A DNA stretch of 47,078 nt from Salsipaludibacter albus (GCF_019798055.1 NZ_JAHOPH010000005.1:142426-189503); one strand, 5' to 3'. Shown: positions 1 to 11,980, counted from the first letter of the stretch. Translations and numbers: made by a program. The notes: a model not told the origin generated them from the letters alone.

Positions 1-47
1 TGGGATACGGTCCCCGGCCGTCCACCCGTCGACCGAGGGATCCACCC

Positions 48-875
48 ATGCTCGTGGGCGCCTCCGTGCCCAGCCGGGACCCGCTCGCCGCGGCCGATGC
101 GCGTGGCGCCGACGTGGTCCAGGTCCACCTGTCCGCACCCCGCAACTGGCGCGCGCCCCGACGCCGCGAGGACGCCGCGGCACTGGCCGCGTCCGGTCGG
201 GTGGTGGCCGCCCACGCGCCGTACCTGTGCAACCCGGCGTCCGCCGACGCCGCGGTGCGTGACCGGACGACGGCCAGCCTGCAGGCCAGCCTCGACGAGG
301 CCGAGCGCTGTGGTGTCCGGGGTGTCGTGGTGCACGCCGGCCACGCGGCCGGGGGCGGCTCGATGGCGGACGCCCTCGACCGCTGGGTCGGGGTGGTCGA
401 GCGGCTCGCCTCACCGGTTCCCCTGTGGATCGAGAACACCGCGTCGGGCGCGACCGCCCCGGGGCGACGTGCGGAGGACTTCGGTGCACTGCTGACCCGG
501 CTGCGGAGCACCGACGTGGTCGCCCGCGGGAGCCTGTCGGTGGGCGCCGTCGTGGACACCTGCCATGCCTGGGCCGGTGACCCGGCCTGCGCCGAGGACC
601 CCGGGGGATGGCTCCGCGCCGTGTCGGTCGGCACCGGCGGCATCGACCTGCTGCACGTCAACGACAGCCGCGATCCGGCCGGGGCGGGCCGGGACCGCCA
701 CACCAACCTCGGCGCGGGCGAGATGGGCACGGACGTGCTGGCCACGATGGTGCGCACTGCCGCCGAGCTCGGCGTCCCGGCAGCGCTCGTCGAGACGCCG
801 TCGGAGGACGGCGGCCAGGAACGTGACCTCGCGCTCCTGCGCACGTGGCTCGGCCAGGGGCCTCCTCCGGTCTGA
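48..875 (+). CDS. nfo: Endonuclease IV-like AP endonuclease (TIM barrel)
   Basis: 275-aa protein with the Xfp/AP-endonuclease family 2 TIM-barrel signature. Endonuclease IV cleaves the backbone 5' of abasic sites in base-excision repair using a three-metal Zn site. Visible motifs, in order: VVHAGH, WIENTASG, VVDTCHAWA, LLHVNDSRDP followed by DRHTNLGAGEMG, and a C-terminal ALVETPSE. These are the family's metal-binding His/Glu/Asp segments. Length matches the family (about 270-290 aa). The ATG is preceded by GAGGGATC, a fair ribosome-binding site. It is read in the same direction as the methyltransferase that starts 121 nt later. Assignment to DNA repair is from family knowledge; sugar-phosphate isomerase-like relatives share the fold, but DRHxNxG is typical of Nfo. 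Confidence 0.85.
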   Translation: MLVGASVPSRDPLAAADARGADVVQVHLSAPRNWRAPRRREDAAALAASGRVVAAHAPYLCNPASADAAVRDRTTASLQASLDEAERCGVRGVVVHAGHAAGGGSMADALDRWVGVVERLASPVPLWIENTASGATAPGRRAEDFGALLTRLRSTDVVARGSLSVGAVVDTCHAWAGDPACAEDPGGWLRAVSVGTGGIDLLHVNDSRDPAGAGRDRHTNLGAGEMGTDVLATMVRTAAELGVPAALVETPSEDGGQERDLALLRTWLGQGPPPV

Positions 876-996
876 CACGACCACACCGGCCGACCCCCGG
901 CTGCGAACCCCGGCGGCGAACCTCCGGTGCGGGTGGGCACACTCGACCCCGCCCCACACCACGCCACCACCGGAGCCCACGACCGCAGGAGCACCC

Positions 997-2124
997 GTGT
1001 CCGCCAGCACCGACCCGGCAGCGCGCGACGTCGACGCCGACCCTGCCACGTCCCACGACGACGACGCCGACCAGCCGCTGGCCTTCCGCCTGCTCGACGA
1101 GGGCCTGGTCCCCGAACCGGTGCTGGCCCGGGTCATCGACCTGCGCGTCGCGCGACTGGTCGACCGGCACCGCTCGCTCCCGCCGGACGTCCGGGACCGC
1201 GACGTCGTGGCGCTGCGCCGGTCGTTGGACGACCAGCCCATCACCGTCCACACCGCGGCCGCCAACGCCCAGCACTACGAGGTGCCGACCGCGTTCTTCC
1301 GACTGGTGCTGGGACCCCACCTGAAGTACTCGTCGGGCCTGTGGTCCACCGACGACGACCTGGGGGGCGCCGAGCGTCGGATGCTGGACCTCACCCTCGA
1401 CCGGGCCGGGCTTGCGGACGGCCAGGTCGTGCTCGACCTCGGCTGCGGGTGGGGCTCGGTGTCGCTGCTGGCCGCCGAGCGCTTCCCCGCGTCGCGCATC
1501 GTGGGCGTGTCCAACTCGCGGACCCAGCGTGAGTTCGTGCTGGCCGAGGCCGCAGCCAGGGGCCTGGACAACCTCGACGTGGTCACGGCCGACATCGCCA
1601 CGTTCACCCCCGCCGACGCCGGCATCTTCGGGCGCGTCGACCGGATCGTGTCCGTCGAGATGCTCGAGCACGTCCGCAACCACCGGCGGCTGTTCGCCCG
1701 GGTCGCCGACTGGCTGGCCGACGACGGCGCGATGTTCGTGCACGTGTTCAGTGGTCGTGACCTCGGGTTCGCCTTCGACGCAGACGACCCCACCGACTGG
1801 GTCGCCCGGTACTTCTTCTCCGGGGGACTGATGCCCTCCGACGACCTGCTGCTGCACCGCCAGCAGCACCTGGTCTGCACCGACCACTGGTGGATCGCCG
1901 GACACCACTACCAGCGCACGGCACTGGCGTGGCTCGACAACCTGCACGCCCACCGCGACGAGGTCCTCGAACTGTTCACCGCCGACGTCGGCGCCGACCA
2001 GGCCCGCGCCTGGTACCGACGCTGGGCAGCCTTCTTCCTGACCGTCGCGGGCCTGTGGGGCCACGACGGTGGGCGCACCTTCGGCGTCAGCCACTACCGG
2101 TTCACCCCCCGCCCGACCGTGTGA
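997..2124 (+). CDS. CFA synthase / coclaurine N-methyltransferase-type SAM methyltransferase
   Basis: 375-aa SAM-dependent methyltransferase. Motif I is LDLGCGWG at residues 146-153. It is followed by GVSNSRTQREF, VSVEMLEHVRNH and an aromatic C-terminal half (HWWIAGHHYQRT). Upstream of motif I, HYEVPTAFFRLVLGPHLKYSS is the substrate-side signature shared by cyclopropane-fatty-acyl-phospholipid synthases and the coclaurine-NMT-like subfamily; the EMLEHVRNH form favours the latter subfamily. The GTG start at 997 is chosen because GCAGGAG lies 6 nt upstream; the open frame extends further 5' but over the preceding gene. Likely a lipid or small-molecule methyltransferase; the substrate cannot be read from the sequence. 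Confidence 0.8.
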   Translation: MSASTDPAARDVDADPATSHDDDADQPLAFRLLDEGLVPEPVLARVIDLRVARLVDRHRSLPPDVRDRDVVALRRSLDDQPITVHTAAANAQHYEVPTAFFRLVLGPHLKYSSGLWSTDDDLGGAERRMLDLTLDRAGLADGQVVLDLGCGWGSVSLLAAERFPASRIVGVSNSRTQREFVLAEAAARGLDNLDVVTADIATFTPADAGIFGRVDRIVSVEMLEHVRNHRRLFARVADWLADDGAMFVHVFSGRDLGFAFDADDPTDWVARYFFSGGLMPSDDLLLHRQQHLVCTDHWWIAGHHYQRTALAWLDNLHAHRDEVLELFTADVGADQARAWYRRWAAFFLTVAGLWGHDGGRTFGVSHYRFTPRPTV

Positions 2125-2208
2125 CCGTCGGTGGGCGCATCCGGCCTGCTTGACGCCGGGGGCCGCGGGCGACGACGATGACCGATGCGTCACCCTTCGG
2201 AGGTTCCC

Positions 2209-2676
2209 GTGGCCAGCGACACCTACACCGTCTCCCGTTCCGCCCGGATCGACGCACCGCGGGCCGTGGTCCACGACCTGCTGGTCGACTTCCACGCATG
2301 GACGCGGTGGTCACCGTGGGAGGACGTGGATCCCGAGATGGAGCGCACGTACGCCGGCAGCGACCGGGGTGTCGGTGCCCGCTACGCCTGGCGCGGGAAC
2401 CGCCGGGCCGGTGCCGGCTCGATGGAGATCACCCGGGTCACCGACGACCTGGTCGGCGTCGACCTGCTCTTCACCAAGCCGTTCAAGGCACGCAACGAGC
2501 TCGAGTTCCGGCTCGACGACGCCGACGGGACGACGACCGACGTGACCTGGACGATGACGGGACGACGCACCCTGATGACGCGGGTCATGGGGCTGGTCCG
2601 CAGCATGGACGACCTGGTCGGACCCGACTTCGAACGGGGTCTCGTCCAGCTCGATCGGGCGGCGACGACCGGCTGA
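2209..2676 (+). CDS. SRPBCC (START-like) family protein
   Basis: 155-aa protein with the SRPBCC/polyketide-cyclase-2 pattern: an N-terminal strand SARIDAPRAVVHDLLVDF, then WTRWSPWEDVDP, then alternating strands and a C-terminal amphipathic helix (MDDLVGPDFERGLVQL). These proteins form a hydrophobic cavity for lipid-like ligands. GTG at 2209 is preferred over ATG at 2185 because CGGAGG ends 6 nt upstream. It is convergent with the YjbR gene, with 3 nt between the two stop codons, so the two transcripts must overlap. Confidence 0.75.
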   Translation: MASDTYTVSRSARIDAPRAVVHDLLVDFHAWTRWSPWEDVDPEMERTYAGSDRGVGARYAWRGNRRAGAGSMEITRVTDDLVGVDLLFTKPFKARNELEFRLDDADGTTTDVTWTMTGRRTLMTRVMGLVRSMDDLVGPDFERGLVQLDRAATTG

Positions 2677-2679
2677 CGT

Positions 2680-3081
2680 TCAGGGGCGGTCGTCGGCCTC
2701 CAGGACGCCGACCAGGCGTGCCGGGGCCGTCACGCGGTACGAGTCCTCGAGCAGCTCGGCCACCTCGTCCAGGTCGGTGGTGTCGTCGAGGTCGAGCCCG
2801 AGCCAGCCACACGGACCGAGGTAGCCCGGGACCCAGAACCGCGGGTCGGCCTCCAGGGCACGACGCTCGCCGGGGTCCGGCTGCACCATGATGGCCTGCT
2901 CGTGCTGGAGCCACTCCCCGTCGGCCTTGTGAGACCCGCCGTAGTAGGCGAACACCTTGCGGGTGAAGAACGCGGGGCGCCCGTGCGAGACCTTCTCGTC
3001 GGCGTCCGGGAGGGCCAGCGCGAACGCGCGGACCCGGGCGAGCCAGGGGTCGTCCGGGTCGAACATCCGTGGATGGGCCAT
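2680..3081 (-). CDS. MmcQ/YjbR family protein
   Basis: 133-aa protein of the MmcQ/YjbR (CyaY-like fold) family. Features are ARVRAFALALPDADEK near the N-terminus, HGRPAFFTRKVFAYYGG in the middle, then VPGYLGPCGWLGLDL and a final ELLEDSYRV helix. Members are often called putative DNA-binding proteins, but the function is unproven. The ATG at 3081 gives the expected short family length; the open frame upstream lacks family similarity. It ends 3 nt from the oppositely directed SRPBCC gene. Confidence 0.75.
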   Translation of the reverse strand: MAHPRMFDPDDPWLARVRAFALALPDADEKVSHGRPAFFTRKVFAYYGGSHKADGEWLQHEQAIMVQPDPGERRALEADPRFWVPGYLGPCGWLGLDLDDTTDLDEVAELLEDSYRVTAPARLVGVLEADDRP

Positions 3082-3204
3082 GCCCGCAGTGTGGCATGCC
3101 GGGTGGCCGGCCCGCTGGCCCGTGCGCGCCGGCCGGCCAGCCAACAGCGTCCGCCGGCGACACGGGACGTAGGCTAAAGGTCGGAGCACCCGAGGAGGCT
3201 CGTC

Positions 3205-3408
3205 GTGACGTGGACCTTGTGGACCATCATCGGGGTGCTCATGATCCCGGTCGTCATCGCCGGACTGGCCGTCGCCTGGCGCGATCGCGGACGCAACCGG
3301 GCCGTCGGGCACCGCGGCGAGCACCAGGCCGGCGAGGGCGAGGGCTACGCGTCCGCCGGCTTCGCCGCGACCCAGCGGGGGATCGGCCACGGCGGTGGCG
3401 GCGCCTGA
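3205..3408 (+). CDS. Small single-pass membrane protein
   Basis: 67-aa protein: one hydrophobic segment at residues 4-26 (WTIIGVLMIPVVIAGLAVAW), then an Arg-rich stretch (RDRGRNR) that would lie in the cytoplasm, then a Gly/Glu-rich, probably disordered tail. GTG start with GAGGAGG 7 nt upstream. A -10-like TAGGCT at 3171-3176 suggests its own promoter. I do not recognise the family. The strong ribosome-binding site and codon bias support a real gene. Confidence 0.55.
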   Translation: MTWTLWTIIGVLMIPVVIAGLAVAWRDRGRNRAVGHRGEHQAGEGEGYASAGFAATQRGIGHGGGGA

Positions 3409-3559
3409 TCGGCCGGTCCGGGCACGGTCGAGCGACACGAGCCGGCTGGTAGCCTCCTCGGTGAACGGCCCGAAGTCTCGGTCACCCGTGTGACGCGTCC
3501 CTCCCGGCATCCCCGGTCATCGACGCGCCACCCACGCGTGCGCCAAGCGAGACCCGAAC

Positions 3560-7114
<3,555 letters not shown>

Positions 7115-7124
7115 CCCGCCCCAC

Positions 7125-7184
7125 CTCCGGTCGGTTGGGGAGTGCGAGCCCGCCCACGAGGGTTAATCCGACAACCGATTGGGA
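7125..7184 (-). repeat. Convergent-junction repeat, copy R3 (diverged)
   Basis: On the minus strand this 60-nt stretch contains TTGTCGGAT, followed 17 nt later by GGCTCGCACTCCCCAACC. The same blocks occur at the same spacing in the two copies at 9580 and 9652. It fills the gap between the stop of metH (+) and the stop of the AbiEi-like gene (-). The arms can pair imperfectly (CAATCGGTTG with CAACCGACCG). Confidence 0.7.
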
Positions 7185-7200
7185 GCCCACGGCGGCGCCG

Positions 7201-8139
7201 TCAGGAGTAGTGGGCGAGCGCGTCCTTGAGGTCTGTCACGACGAGGTGACCGCGGCGGGTCACGTCGAACCAGTTGTAGCGCTTGAACGGCAGCCATCCC
7301 CGGATCGTGATGTCGTTCTCACGCCGGCGATCGTCGTGCCAGTCGAGCAGGCTGCCGTGCGCGAACTGGGAGTCCAGCTCGACGGGCAGCTTCGGGGGGA
7401 CGTAGACGGCGTCGATGAACCGCTGACGGCCCTTGATGTCGACCACGGGGTGGTTCATCGCCGTGGGCGGAATGCCGGCGGCCGTCGTGAGCGACAGGAA
7501 CTCCGACTCCAGTGCGCTGCGGCTCACGACCTCCAGGGGCGACAGCTCGTCGAGGAGGGCACGCAGGGCCACCTTGCCACGAAACCGTCCCATCTGCCGC
7601 ATCACCGTCCGGATCTCTTCCGGTGTCGCCAGCGTGCGACGAACAGACTCGGCCACCAGCCGCCGAAGGCGAACGGGCCCGCAGACGGCGGCCAGGTCGG
7701 CCAGGGTGCGGGCCGCAGTCGTGACCGGGTGGCCTGCCACGTCCGTGACGTGCTCGGCCCGCAGGGTCAGCGATCGGTGCACGCGCACCCCGGACCGCAC
7801 GTGTGGGCACGTGCAGCCGACGACCAGGTGCACCTCGCTGGTGGGCGGCGTCGACGACAGGCCATGGACCATTCCCGCCGTCTGTCGGGCGAGGACCGCC
7901 TGTCGACCGACCGACAGGAGGGCGACGAATCGCCGTGTCCGGTCACCGCGGGGCACGGCGCGATCCCGGTAGACGCCGTGGGCTTCACGGTCGTACCAGC
8001 CTCGATCGTGGCGACGCCGCACCACGGAAGCCGACACGCCGCAGTCGACGGCCTGCGCAAGCGTGAAGACCCCGGCCTGTCGCTGCAGGACCAGGCGGAG
8101 GGCGGCATCGGGGGATTCTGGGACCATGGCCCGCAGCAT
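7201..8139 (-). CDS. AbiEi-like winged-helix plus DUF559/Vsr-like nuclease domain protein
   Basis: 312-aa protein from the chosen ATG. The N-terminal part (QAGVFTLAQAVDCGVSASVV, then GWYDREAHGVYRD) matches the AbiEi_4/type IV antitoxin winged-helix domain. The C-terminal part has RFIDAVYVP, then VELDSQFAH, then DDRRRENDIT, the Asp/Glu/Arg pattern of DUF559/Vsr-like PD-(D/E)xK nucleases. Such AbiEi-nuclease fusions are common, usually solitary, in actinobacteria. No AbiEii-type toxin gene is adjacent, so a toxin-antitoxin role is not supported here. The start is uncertain: GTG at 8178, ATG at 8139 and ATG at 8127 are all in frame and none has a clear ribosome-binding site. Confidence 0.75.
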   Translation of the reverse strand: MLRAMVPESPDAALRLVLQRQAGVFTLAQAVDCGVSASVVRRRHDRGWYDREAHGVYRDRAVPRGDRTRRFVALLSVGRQAVLARQTAGMVHGLSSTPPTSEVHLVVGCTCPHVRSGVRVHRSLTLRAEHVTDVAGHPVTTAARTLADLAAVCGPVRLRRLVAESVRRTLATPEEIRTVMRQMGRFRGKVALRALLDELSPLEVVSRSALESEFLSLTTAAGIPPTAMNHPVVDIKGRQRFIDAVYVPPKLPVELDSQFAHGSLLDWHDDRRRENDITIRGWLPFKRYNWFDVTRRGHLVVTDLKDALAHYS

Positions 8140-8317
8140 GGAGGACCCGCCGTCGTGCGGAGCATGCACCCGCGGCACCTGTGGATGACGTCAATGATGT
8201 GCAGGGCCGATCGTGGGGTCGCGGCGTGCCGTGGTCTCGTACTGTCGAGGTGGTCCGCCACCCCGGTGCTCGGGCACTGCGGTGGATGGCCGAGACGTCC
8301 GCGGAGGAGGAAGCAGG

Positions 8318-9532
8318 ATGGCGTTCGAGTTCGAGCGGGACGAATCGATCGACGAGGCGACGGCCCGGATCGCGCACGAACAGTTCGGCGCTGCCCTGGC
8401 GTGGCTGTCCGTCGCCGAGGCCGCCGAGGCCCAGGACCCCGGGGCGGCGGACGATCGCGCCGGCGACGAGGCCTGGGGGTTCGCCGTGGACGACGCCCAG
8501 GTGGCCGACTTCGTGCGCCGGGAGGTGGACACGGCCGCGTCGGTGGAGGAGGCGGTGCACGAGGCACGCAAGTGCTGCAAGCGGGTTCGGGGCCTGGTGC
8601 GACTGGTGAGACCGGCGATGGAGGACGCCTACCAGGCCACCAACACGGCCACCCGCGACGCCGCCCGTGAGCTGTCGCCGATCCGTGATGCCCATGCCCT
8701 GGTGGCGACCTTCGACGACCTCGTCGCGGCCCACGCCGACCAGGTCCCCACCGGTGGCATCGCCGGCGTCCGCCGCGCACTTCAGGCCCGCGCCCAGGAC
8801 GCCACCCACGCGGTCACCGCCAATCGCGACCGGATCGACGCGGCCCGCCGGCAAATCGTTCGGGCGCGCGACGGGCTCGAGGGCTGGCCACTGGCGGGAC
8901 TCGACCGCGACGAGCAATGTGGCGCGGTGGCCGCCGGGGTCAGCAAGACCGCCGACCGGGCCCGCGACGCCTTCGCAGAGGTCCTGGACGTGCCCGGCCC
9001 GCCTCCGGACGAACTCCTGCACGAGTGGCGCAAGCGCGTGAAGTACTCCTGGTACCACGTCAGCCTGGTCGAACCCGCGGCACCAACCTTGCTGGGCGCC
9101 CTCGCCGACCTCCTCCACGACCTGTCGGACGTCCTGGGTGACGATCACGACCTGGCGATCCTCTCCGCGGACCTTCGGGAGGACCCCGACGGCTTCGGCG
9201 GCGAGCACGAGGTCGAGGCCGCCCTGGTGCTGGTCGAGGGCACGCGGCGGGACCTCCAGCGACGCGCGGTCGGTGTGGGCGCCCGCCTGCACGCCGAACC
9301 CCCCGACGCGCTCGGGGCTCGACTCGTCGCCCTGCTCCGAGCATGGTGGCGGCACGGCCCGGAACCGGAGGCAGGAGAGATCGAGGACCTGCACGACCAG
9401 GCCGATGACCTCGGTGACCGCACGAACGGCCAGCTCCGCGACCTCGCTCGGCAACGGGACGTGCCCGGCCGGTCGCGGATGGACCGGGCGGGCCTGCTCG
9501 GCGCCCTGCGTGCTGCGGGCCACCCGGACTGA
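8318..9532 (+). CDS. CHAD domain-containing protein
   Basis: 404 aa, with the conserved-histidine alpha-helical domain in two halves. The first has VHEARKCCKRVRGLVRLVR, the second LHEWRKRVKYSWYHVSLVEP followed by LSDVLGDDHDLAIL. The paired His/Lys/Arg helices bind polyphosphate, and CHAD proteins localise to polyphosphate granules (family knowledge). There is no N-terminal CYTH triphosphatase domain and no ppk gene in the window. The ATG at 8318 is chosen because GGAGGAGGAAGCAGG runs right up to it; the frame opens earlier. The C-terminus ends inside a 13-bp tandem duplication. Confidence 0.85.
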   Translation: MAFEFERDESIDEATARIAHEQFGAALAWLSVAEAAEAQDPGAADDRAGDEAWGFAVDDAQVADFVRREVDTAASVEEAVHEARKCCKRVRGLVRLVRPAMEDAYQATNTATRDAARELSPIRDAHALVATFDDLVAAHADQVPTGGIAGVRRALQARAQDATHAVTANRDRIDAARRQIVRARDGLEGWPLAGLDRDEQCGAVAAGVSKTADRARDAFAEVLDVPGPPPDELLHEWRKRVKYSWYHVSLVEPAAPTLLGALADLLHDLSDVLGDDHDLAILSADLREDPDGFGGEHEVEAALVLVEGTRRDLQRRAVGVGARLHAEPPDALGARLVALLRAWWRHGPEPEAGEIEDLHDQADDLGDRTNGQLRDLARQRDVPGRSRMDRAGLLGALRAAGHPD

Positions 9533-9551
9533 TCGGGCGGACTGATCGGGC
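9526..9551 (+). repeat. 13-bp tandem duplication over the CHAD stop codon
   Basis: GGACTGATCGGGC occurs twice without a gap (9526-9538 and 9539-9551). The first copy holds the TGA stop of the CHAD gene, and the second holds another TGA in the same register relative to the repeat. Confidence 0.85.
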
Positions 9552-9579
9552 GGGTCGTCGACCCGGTGGCCGCGACGCG

Positions 9580-9640
9580 CCCCCGGTCGATTGTCGGATC
9601 CAGCATCGTCAGCGGGCTCGCACTCCCCAACCGACGGGGG
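9580..9640 (+). repeat. Convergent-junction repeat, copy R1
   Basis: 61-nt element starting CCCCCGGTCGATTG and ending CAACCGACGGGGG. The ends pair as an imperfect stem of about 13 bp (one bulged G, one A-C mismatch), so the RNA would fold from either strand. Copy R2 differs at only 3 of 61 positions. It lies between the convergent CHAD and pcm genes. Confidence 0.85.
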
Positions 9641-9651
9641 TGGAGCCGGAC

Positions 9652-9712
9652 CCCCCGGTCGATTGTCGGATCGAGCATCGTCAGCGGGCGTGCACTCCCC
9701 AACCGACGGGGG
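9652..9712 (+). repeat. Convergent-junction repeat, copy R2
   Basis: Second copy of the 61-nt element, 72 bp downstream of R1 with an 11-nt spacer. Differences from R1 are one base after CGGAT and two bases in the GGGC(GT)GCAC block. It stops 10 nt before the pcm stop codon, so the pair fills the tail-to-tail junction. Confidence 0.85.
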
Positions 9713-9722
9713 TTGCGTGGAG

Positions 9723-10361
9723 TCAGGGAGGGTCGACGCCGTGGGGGCCGGTGAGCGGGACGAAGCGGACCGGTCCGAGGGACTCCTCCGAGACGACGTC
9801 GCCGTCCCGTCGGAGCAAGAGGAGCTCCTGGTGGGTCCGCGGCCCGACCGGCATGACCAGCCGACCGCCGTCGGCGAGCTGGGACCGCAGGGGCTCGGGG
9901 ACTGACGGTCCGGCCGCGGCGACCGAGATCGCGTCGAACGGCGGCACGTCGGGTCGACCGGCAGCGCCGTCGCCGGTGACGACCTCGACGTTGGCACGGT
10001 CGGCCAGGTGGGAGCGGGCACGCTCGGCGAGATCGGGATCCTGCTCGACGGCGGTCACACGACCAGCCAGCTCGGCCAGGACCGCGGCCGCGTAGCCACA
10101 GCCCGCACCGACCTCCAGGACGCGGTCGTCGGGACCGAGCTCCAGCGCCTCGGCCATCCGCGCCACGATCCAGGGCTGGGAGATCGTCTGGCCTCCACCG
10201 ATGGGGAGCGGGCGATCCTCGTAGGCCTCCCAGCGACGCGCACGTGGGACGAAGCGATGACGCTCGACTGCGCCCATGGCGGCCAGCACCCGCTCGTCGC
10301 GGATGCCCCGACCGCGCAGCTGGCGCTCGACCATGGCGCGACGACGCGAGGCATGTCCCAT
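9723..10361 (-). CDS. pcm: Protein-L-isoaspartate O-methyltransferase
   Basis: 212 aa. Repairs isoaspartyl residues by SAM-dependent methylation. N-terminal signature MVERQLRGRGIRDERVL then VERHRFVP; IGGGQTISQP is the substrate-side loop; the SAM motif I is VLEVGAGCGYAAAVLAEL; the post-motif is GDGAAG then DAISVAAAGPSVPEPL. Length fits the family. The ATG at 10361 sits 7 nt after a TAGCCT hexamer, so the transcript probably begins at or next to the ATG (leaderless). It is convergent with the CHAD gene. Confidence 0.92.
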   Translation of the reverse strand: MGHASRRRAMVERQLRGRGIRDERVLAAMGAVERHRFVPRARRWEAYEDRPLPIGGGQTISQPWIVARMAEALELGPDDRVLEVGAGCGYAAAVLAELAGRVTAVEQDPDLAERARSHLADRANVEVVTGDGAAGRPDVPPFDAISVAAAGPSVPEPLRSQLADGGRLVMPVGPRTHQELLLLRRDGDVVSEESLGPVRFVPLTGPHGVDPP

Positions 10362-10368
10362 GTCGCCG

Positions 10369-10396
10369 AGGCTAGGTGGTCCGCCGGTGCCGTCAA
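10369..10396 (-). promoter_or_regulatory. Leaderless-type promoter of pcm
   Basis: On the minus strand TTGACG (10396-10391), a 16-nt spacer, then TAGCCT (10374-10369). The start codon follows 7 nt later, where transcription is expected to begin. This is the best -35/-10 match I see in the window. Confidence 0.55.
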
Positions 10397-10477
10397 CCGT
10401 GGACCAACGGGTCGAGCCCGCCACGAGGGCGGGCTCGACCGCGTGCTGCCACCACGGGCGTGCTGGTCCCGTGCGGG

Positions 10478-11980
10478 TCAGGTCCGCGGGATCACGCAGG
10501 CCCATCCGAAGTCCGGGTCGGGGGCGTAGTCCGCGACCAGCGCCTCGACCCGCGCGATCTGGGTGGCCGACATCGCGGGCGCGTTCACCTGGCGGTGTGC
10601 CGCGGCGTTCGCGTCTGCCCCGTCGGTCAGCGACAGGACGTCGACGCCCCGCGAGTTGTCCGCGACGTAGATGTAGTCACCGTGGAAGTACGGCGCCCAG
10701 CTGACGCTGTCGTCGGGCCGGAAGTAGGCCACCTGGATCGGGTCGGTCGGGTCCGACACGTCGAGGAAGCGCGTGCCCTGCGCGTACCAGGAGTACGCGA
10801 CGATGTTGTCCTGCACCTCGAAGTAGTGCGCGGAGCAGAAGGCGTTGGGCGTCGTGCCCTCCTCGCCGGCCGGGCTCCACGTGCCGACCACCTCGAGCCG
10901 GAACGGGTCGTCGGGGGTCGACATCCAGCCCTGGCCGTCGTAGCTGCCCTCCAGCGACGCGATGCTGAACATCCCGATCCCGTCACAGGTGGACGAACCG
11001 AACGCCTCCTCGGTCGCCATCAGCAGCGAGCCGGGTCGGTGGTCGGGCGACGGGTTGCCACCGTCACGCAGGGTGGATGCCACCGGGCGGAACGAGTTGT
11101 GCATGAACTGGGACGGCACCTCGTCCTCGGGGAACCCGCCGCCACCGAACGGGATCGGGTCCCACGCGGTCGCGACCCGGCGCACGCCGGTCAGGGGGTC
11201 GAGGTGGCGGCCGGTGGTGTGGTAGCCACGCACACCGCCACGCCCGGAGACCCAGGCGATGCCGGCGGCGTCGACCTGGACGTCGTGGGCGTAGTCGGTC
11301 ACGCCGTCGTTGCGACCGGTGTCGATCGGGGTCTCGTAGGTCGAGATGTCGTCGAGGTCGCGCAGGTCGGTGACGAACACCGGTCGCCCACCGGGCCACT
11401 CGGCCGCCTGCTCGGTGTTGCTGGCCGGGCCGCCGGTCCACAGGAAGTCACAGTCGTTGACGCACGTGGAGGTGTGCCCGGTCGGCAGCTCGTGGAAGGT
11501 CTTCAGTTGCAGGTCCTCGGGGTCGGCCGCGTCGACGACGTACACGCCGGCGATCGAGTCCGGATTCGACGTCGAACCGTTGTAGGCCCGGGGGTCCCGC
11601 GCCATGAAGACGACCTTGCGGTCCTGGTCGACGTCCATGTCCTCGTTCTGCCAGAACGTCCCGGAGGTGTCCGACGGCAGCTTGAGCTCCTCGGACGTCA
11701 GGTGGTCGAGCAGCACCGGGTCGGCCGGGTCGGCCAGGTCCCACGTCTGCAGGCCGAAGCGACCGTTGACGACCATGATGTCGCGGGCCCTGGCCCCGTT
11801 GCCGTAGGACAGGAAGTTGATGGAGGTCGCCTGGGCGGCCTCCGGCAGGGTCGCGTGCAACTCCACGTTGGCAAAGTCGCCGGGTGGCAGTTCGTCGACC
11901 GGCTCGGCGACGGCGATGCCGGCCGGGGCCGCCATCAGCAGGACGGCGGGAAGGATCACTCTCTGGAACGGACGTCTCAT
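10478..11980 (-). CDS. Secreted LVIVD-repeat-like (beta-propeller) protein
   Basis: 500 aa with a clear signal peptide (Arg-Arg start, hydrophobic core, AVA cleavage site near residue 25). The mature part has repeated blocks of the type LQTWDLADPADPVLLDHL, GVYVVDAADPEDLQL, TRFLDVSDPTDPIQVAYF and IYVADNSRGVDVLSL. These resemble LVIVD repeats, which build extracellular beta-propellers. Cysteines in STCVNDCDFLW, SSTCDG, NAFCSAHYF and WACVIP could form disulfides. GAGGTG precedes the ATG by 6 nt. The catalytic or binding role is unknown. It is separated from recD by a hairpin and probably has its own promoter (TAGCGT at 12055-12050). Confidence 0.7.
   Translation of the reverse strand: MRRPFQRVILPAVLLMAAPAGIAVAEPVDELPPGDFANVELHATLPEAAQATSINFLSYGNGARARDIMVVNGRFGLQTWDLADPADPVLLDHLTSEELKLPSDTSGTFWQNEDMDVDQDRKVVFMARDPRAYNGSTSNPDSIAGVYVVDAADPEDLQLKTFHELPTGHTSTCVNDCDFLWTGGPASNTEQAAEWPGGRPVFVTDLRDLDDISTYETPIDTGRNDGVTDYAHDVQVDAAGIAWVSGRGGVRGYHTTGRHLDPLTGVRRVATAWDPIPFGGGGFPEDEVPSQFMHNSFRPVASTLRDGGNPSPDHRPGSLLMATEEAFGSSTCDGIGMFSIASLEGSYDGQGWMSTPDDPFRLEVVGTWSPAGEEGTTPNAFCSAHYFEVQDNIVAYSWYAQGTRFLDVSDPTDPIQVAYFRPDDSVSWAPYFHGDYIYVADNSRGVDVLSLTDGADANAAAHRQVNAPAMSATQIARVEALVADYAPDPDFGWACVIPRT

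Noticed and set aside
3409-3559. Cobalamin or SAM riboswitch before metH
   Set aside because: I see no B12-box-like GCCACTG segment and no SAM-type core; the leader is short and not clearly folded.
7201-8139. Type IV toxin-antitoxin locus
   Set aside because: Only the AbiEi-like protein is present; neighbours are metH and a CHAD gene, with no AbiEii nucleotidyltransferase.
9526-9712. CRISPR array
   Set aside because: Only two long copies with an 11-nt spacer plus a separate 13-bp tandem; no regular spacers and no cas genes.
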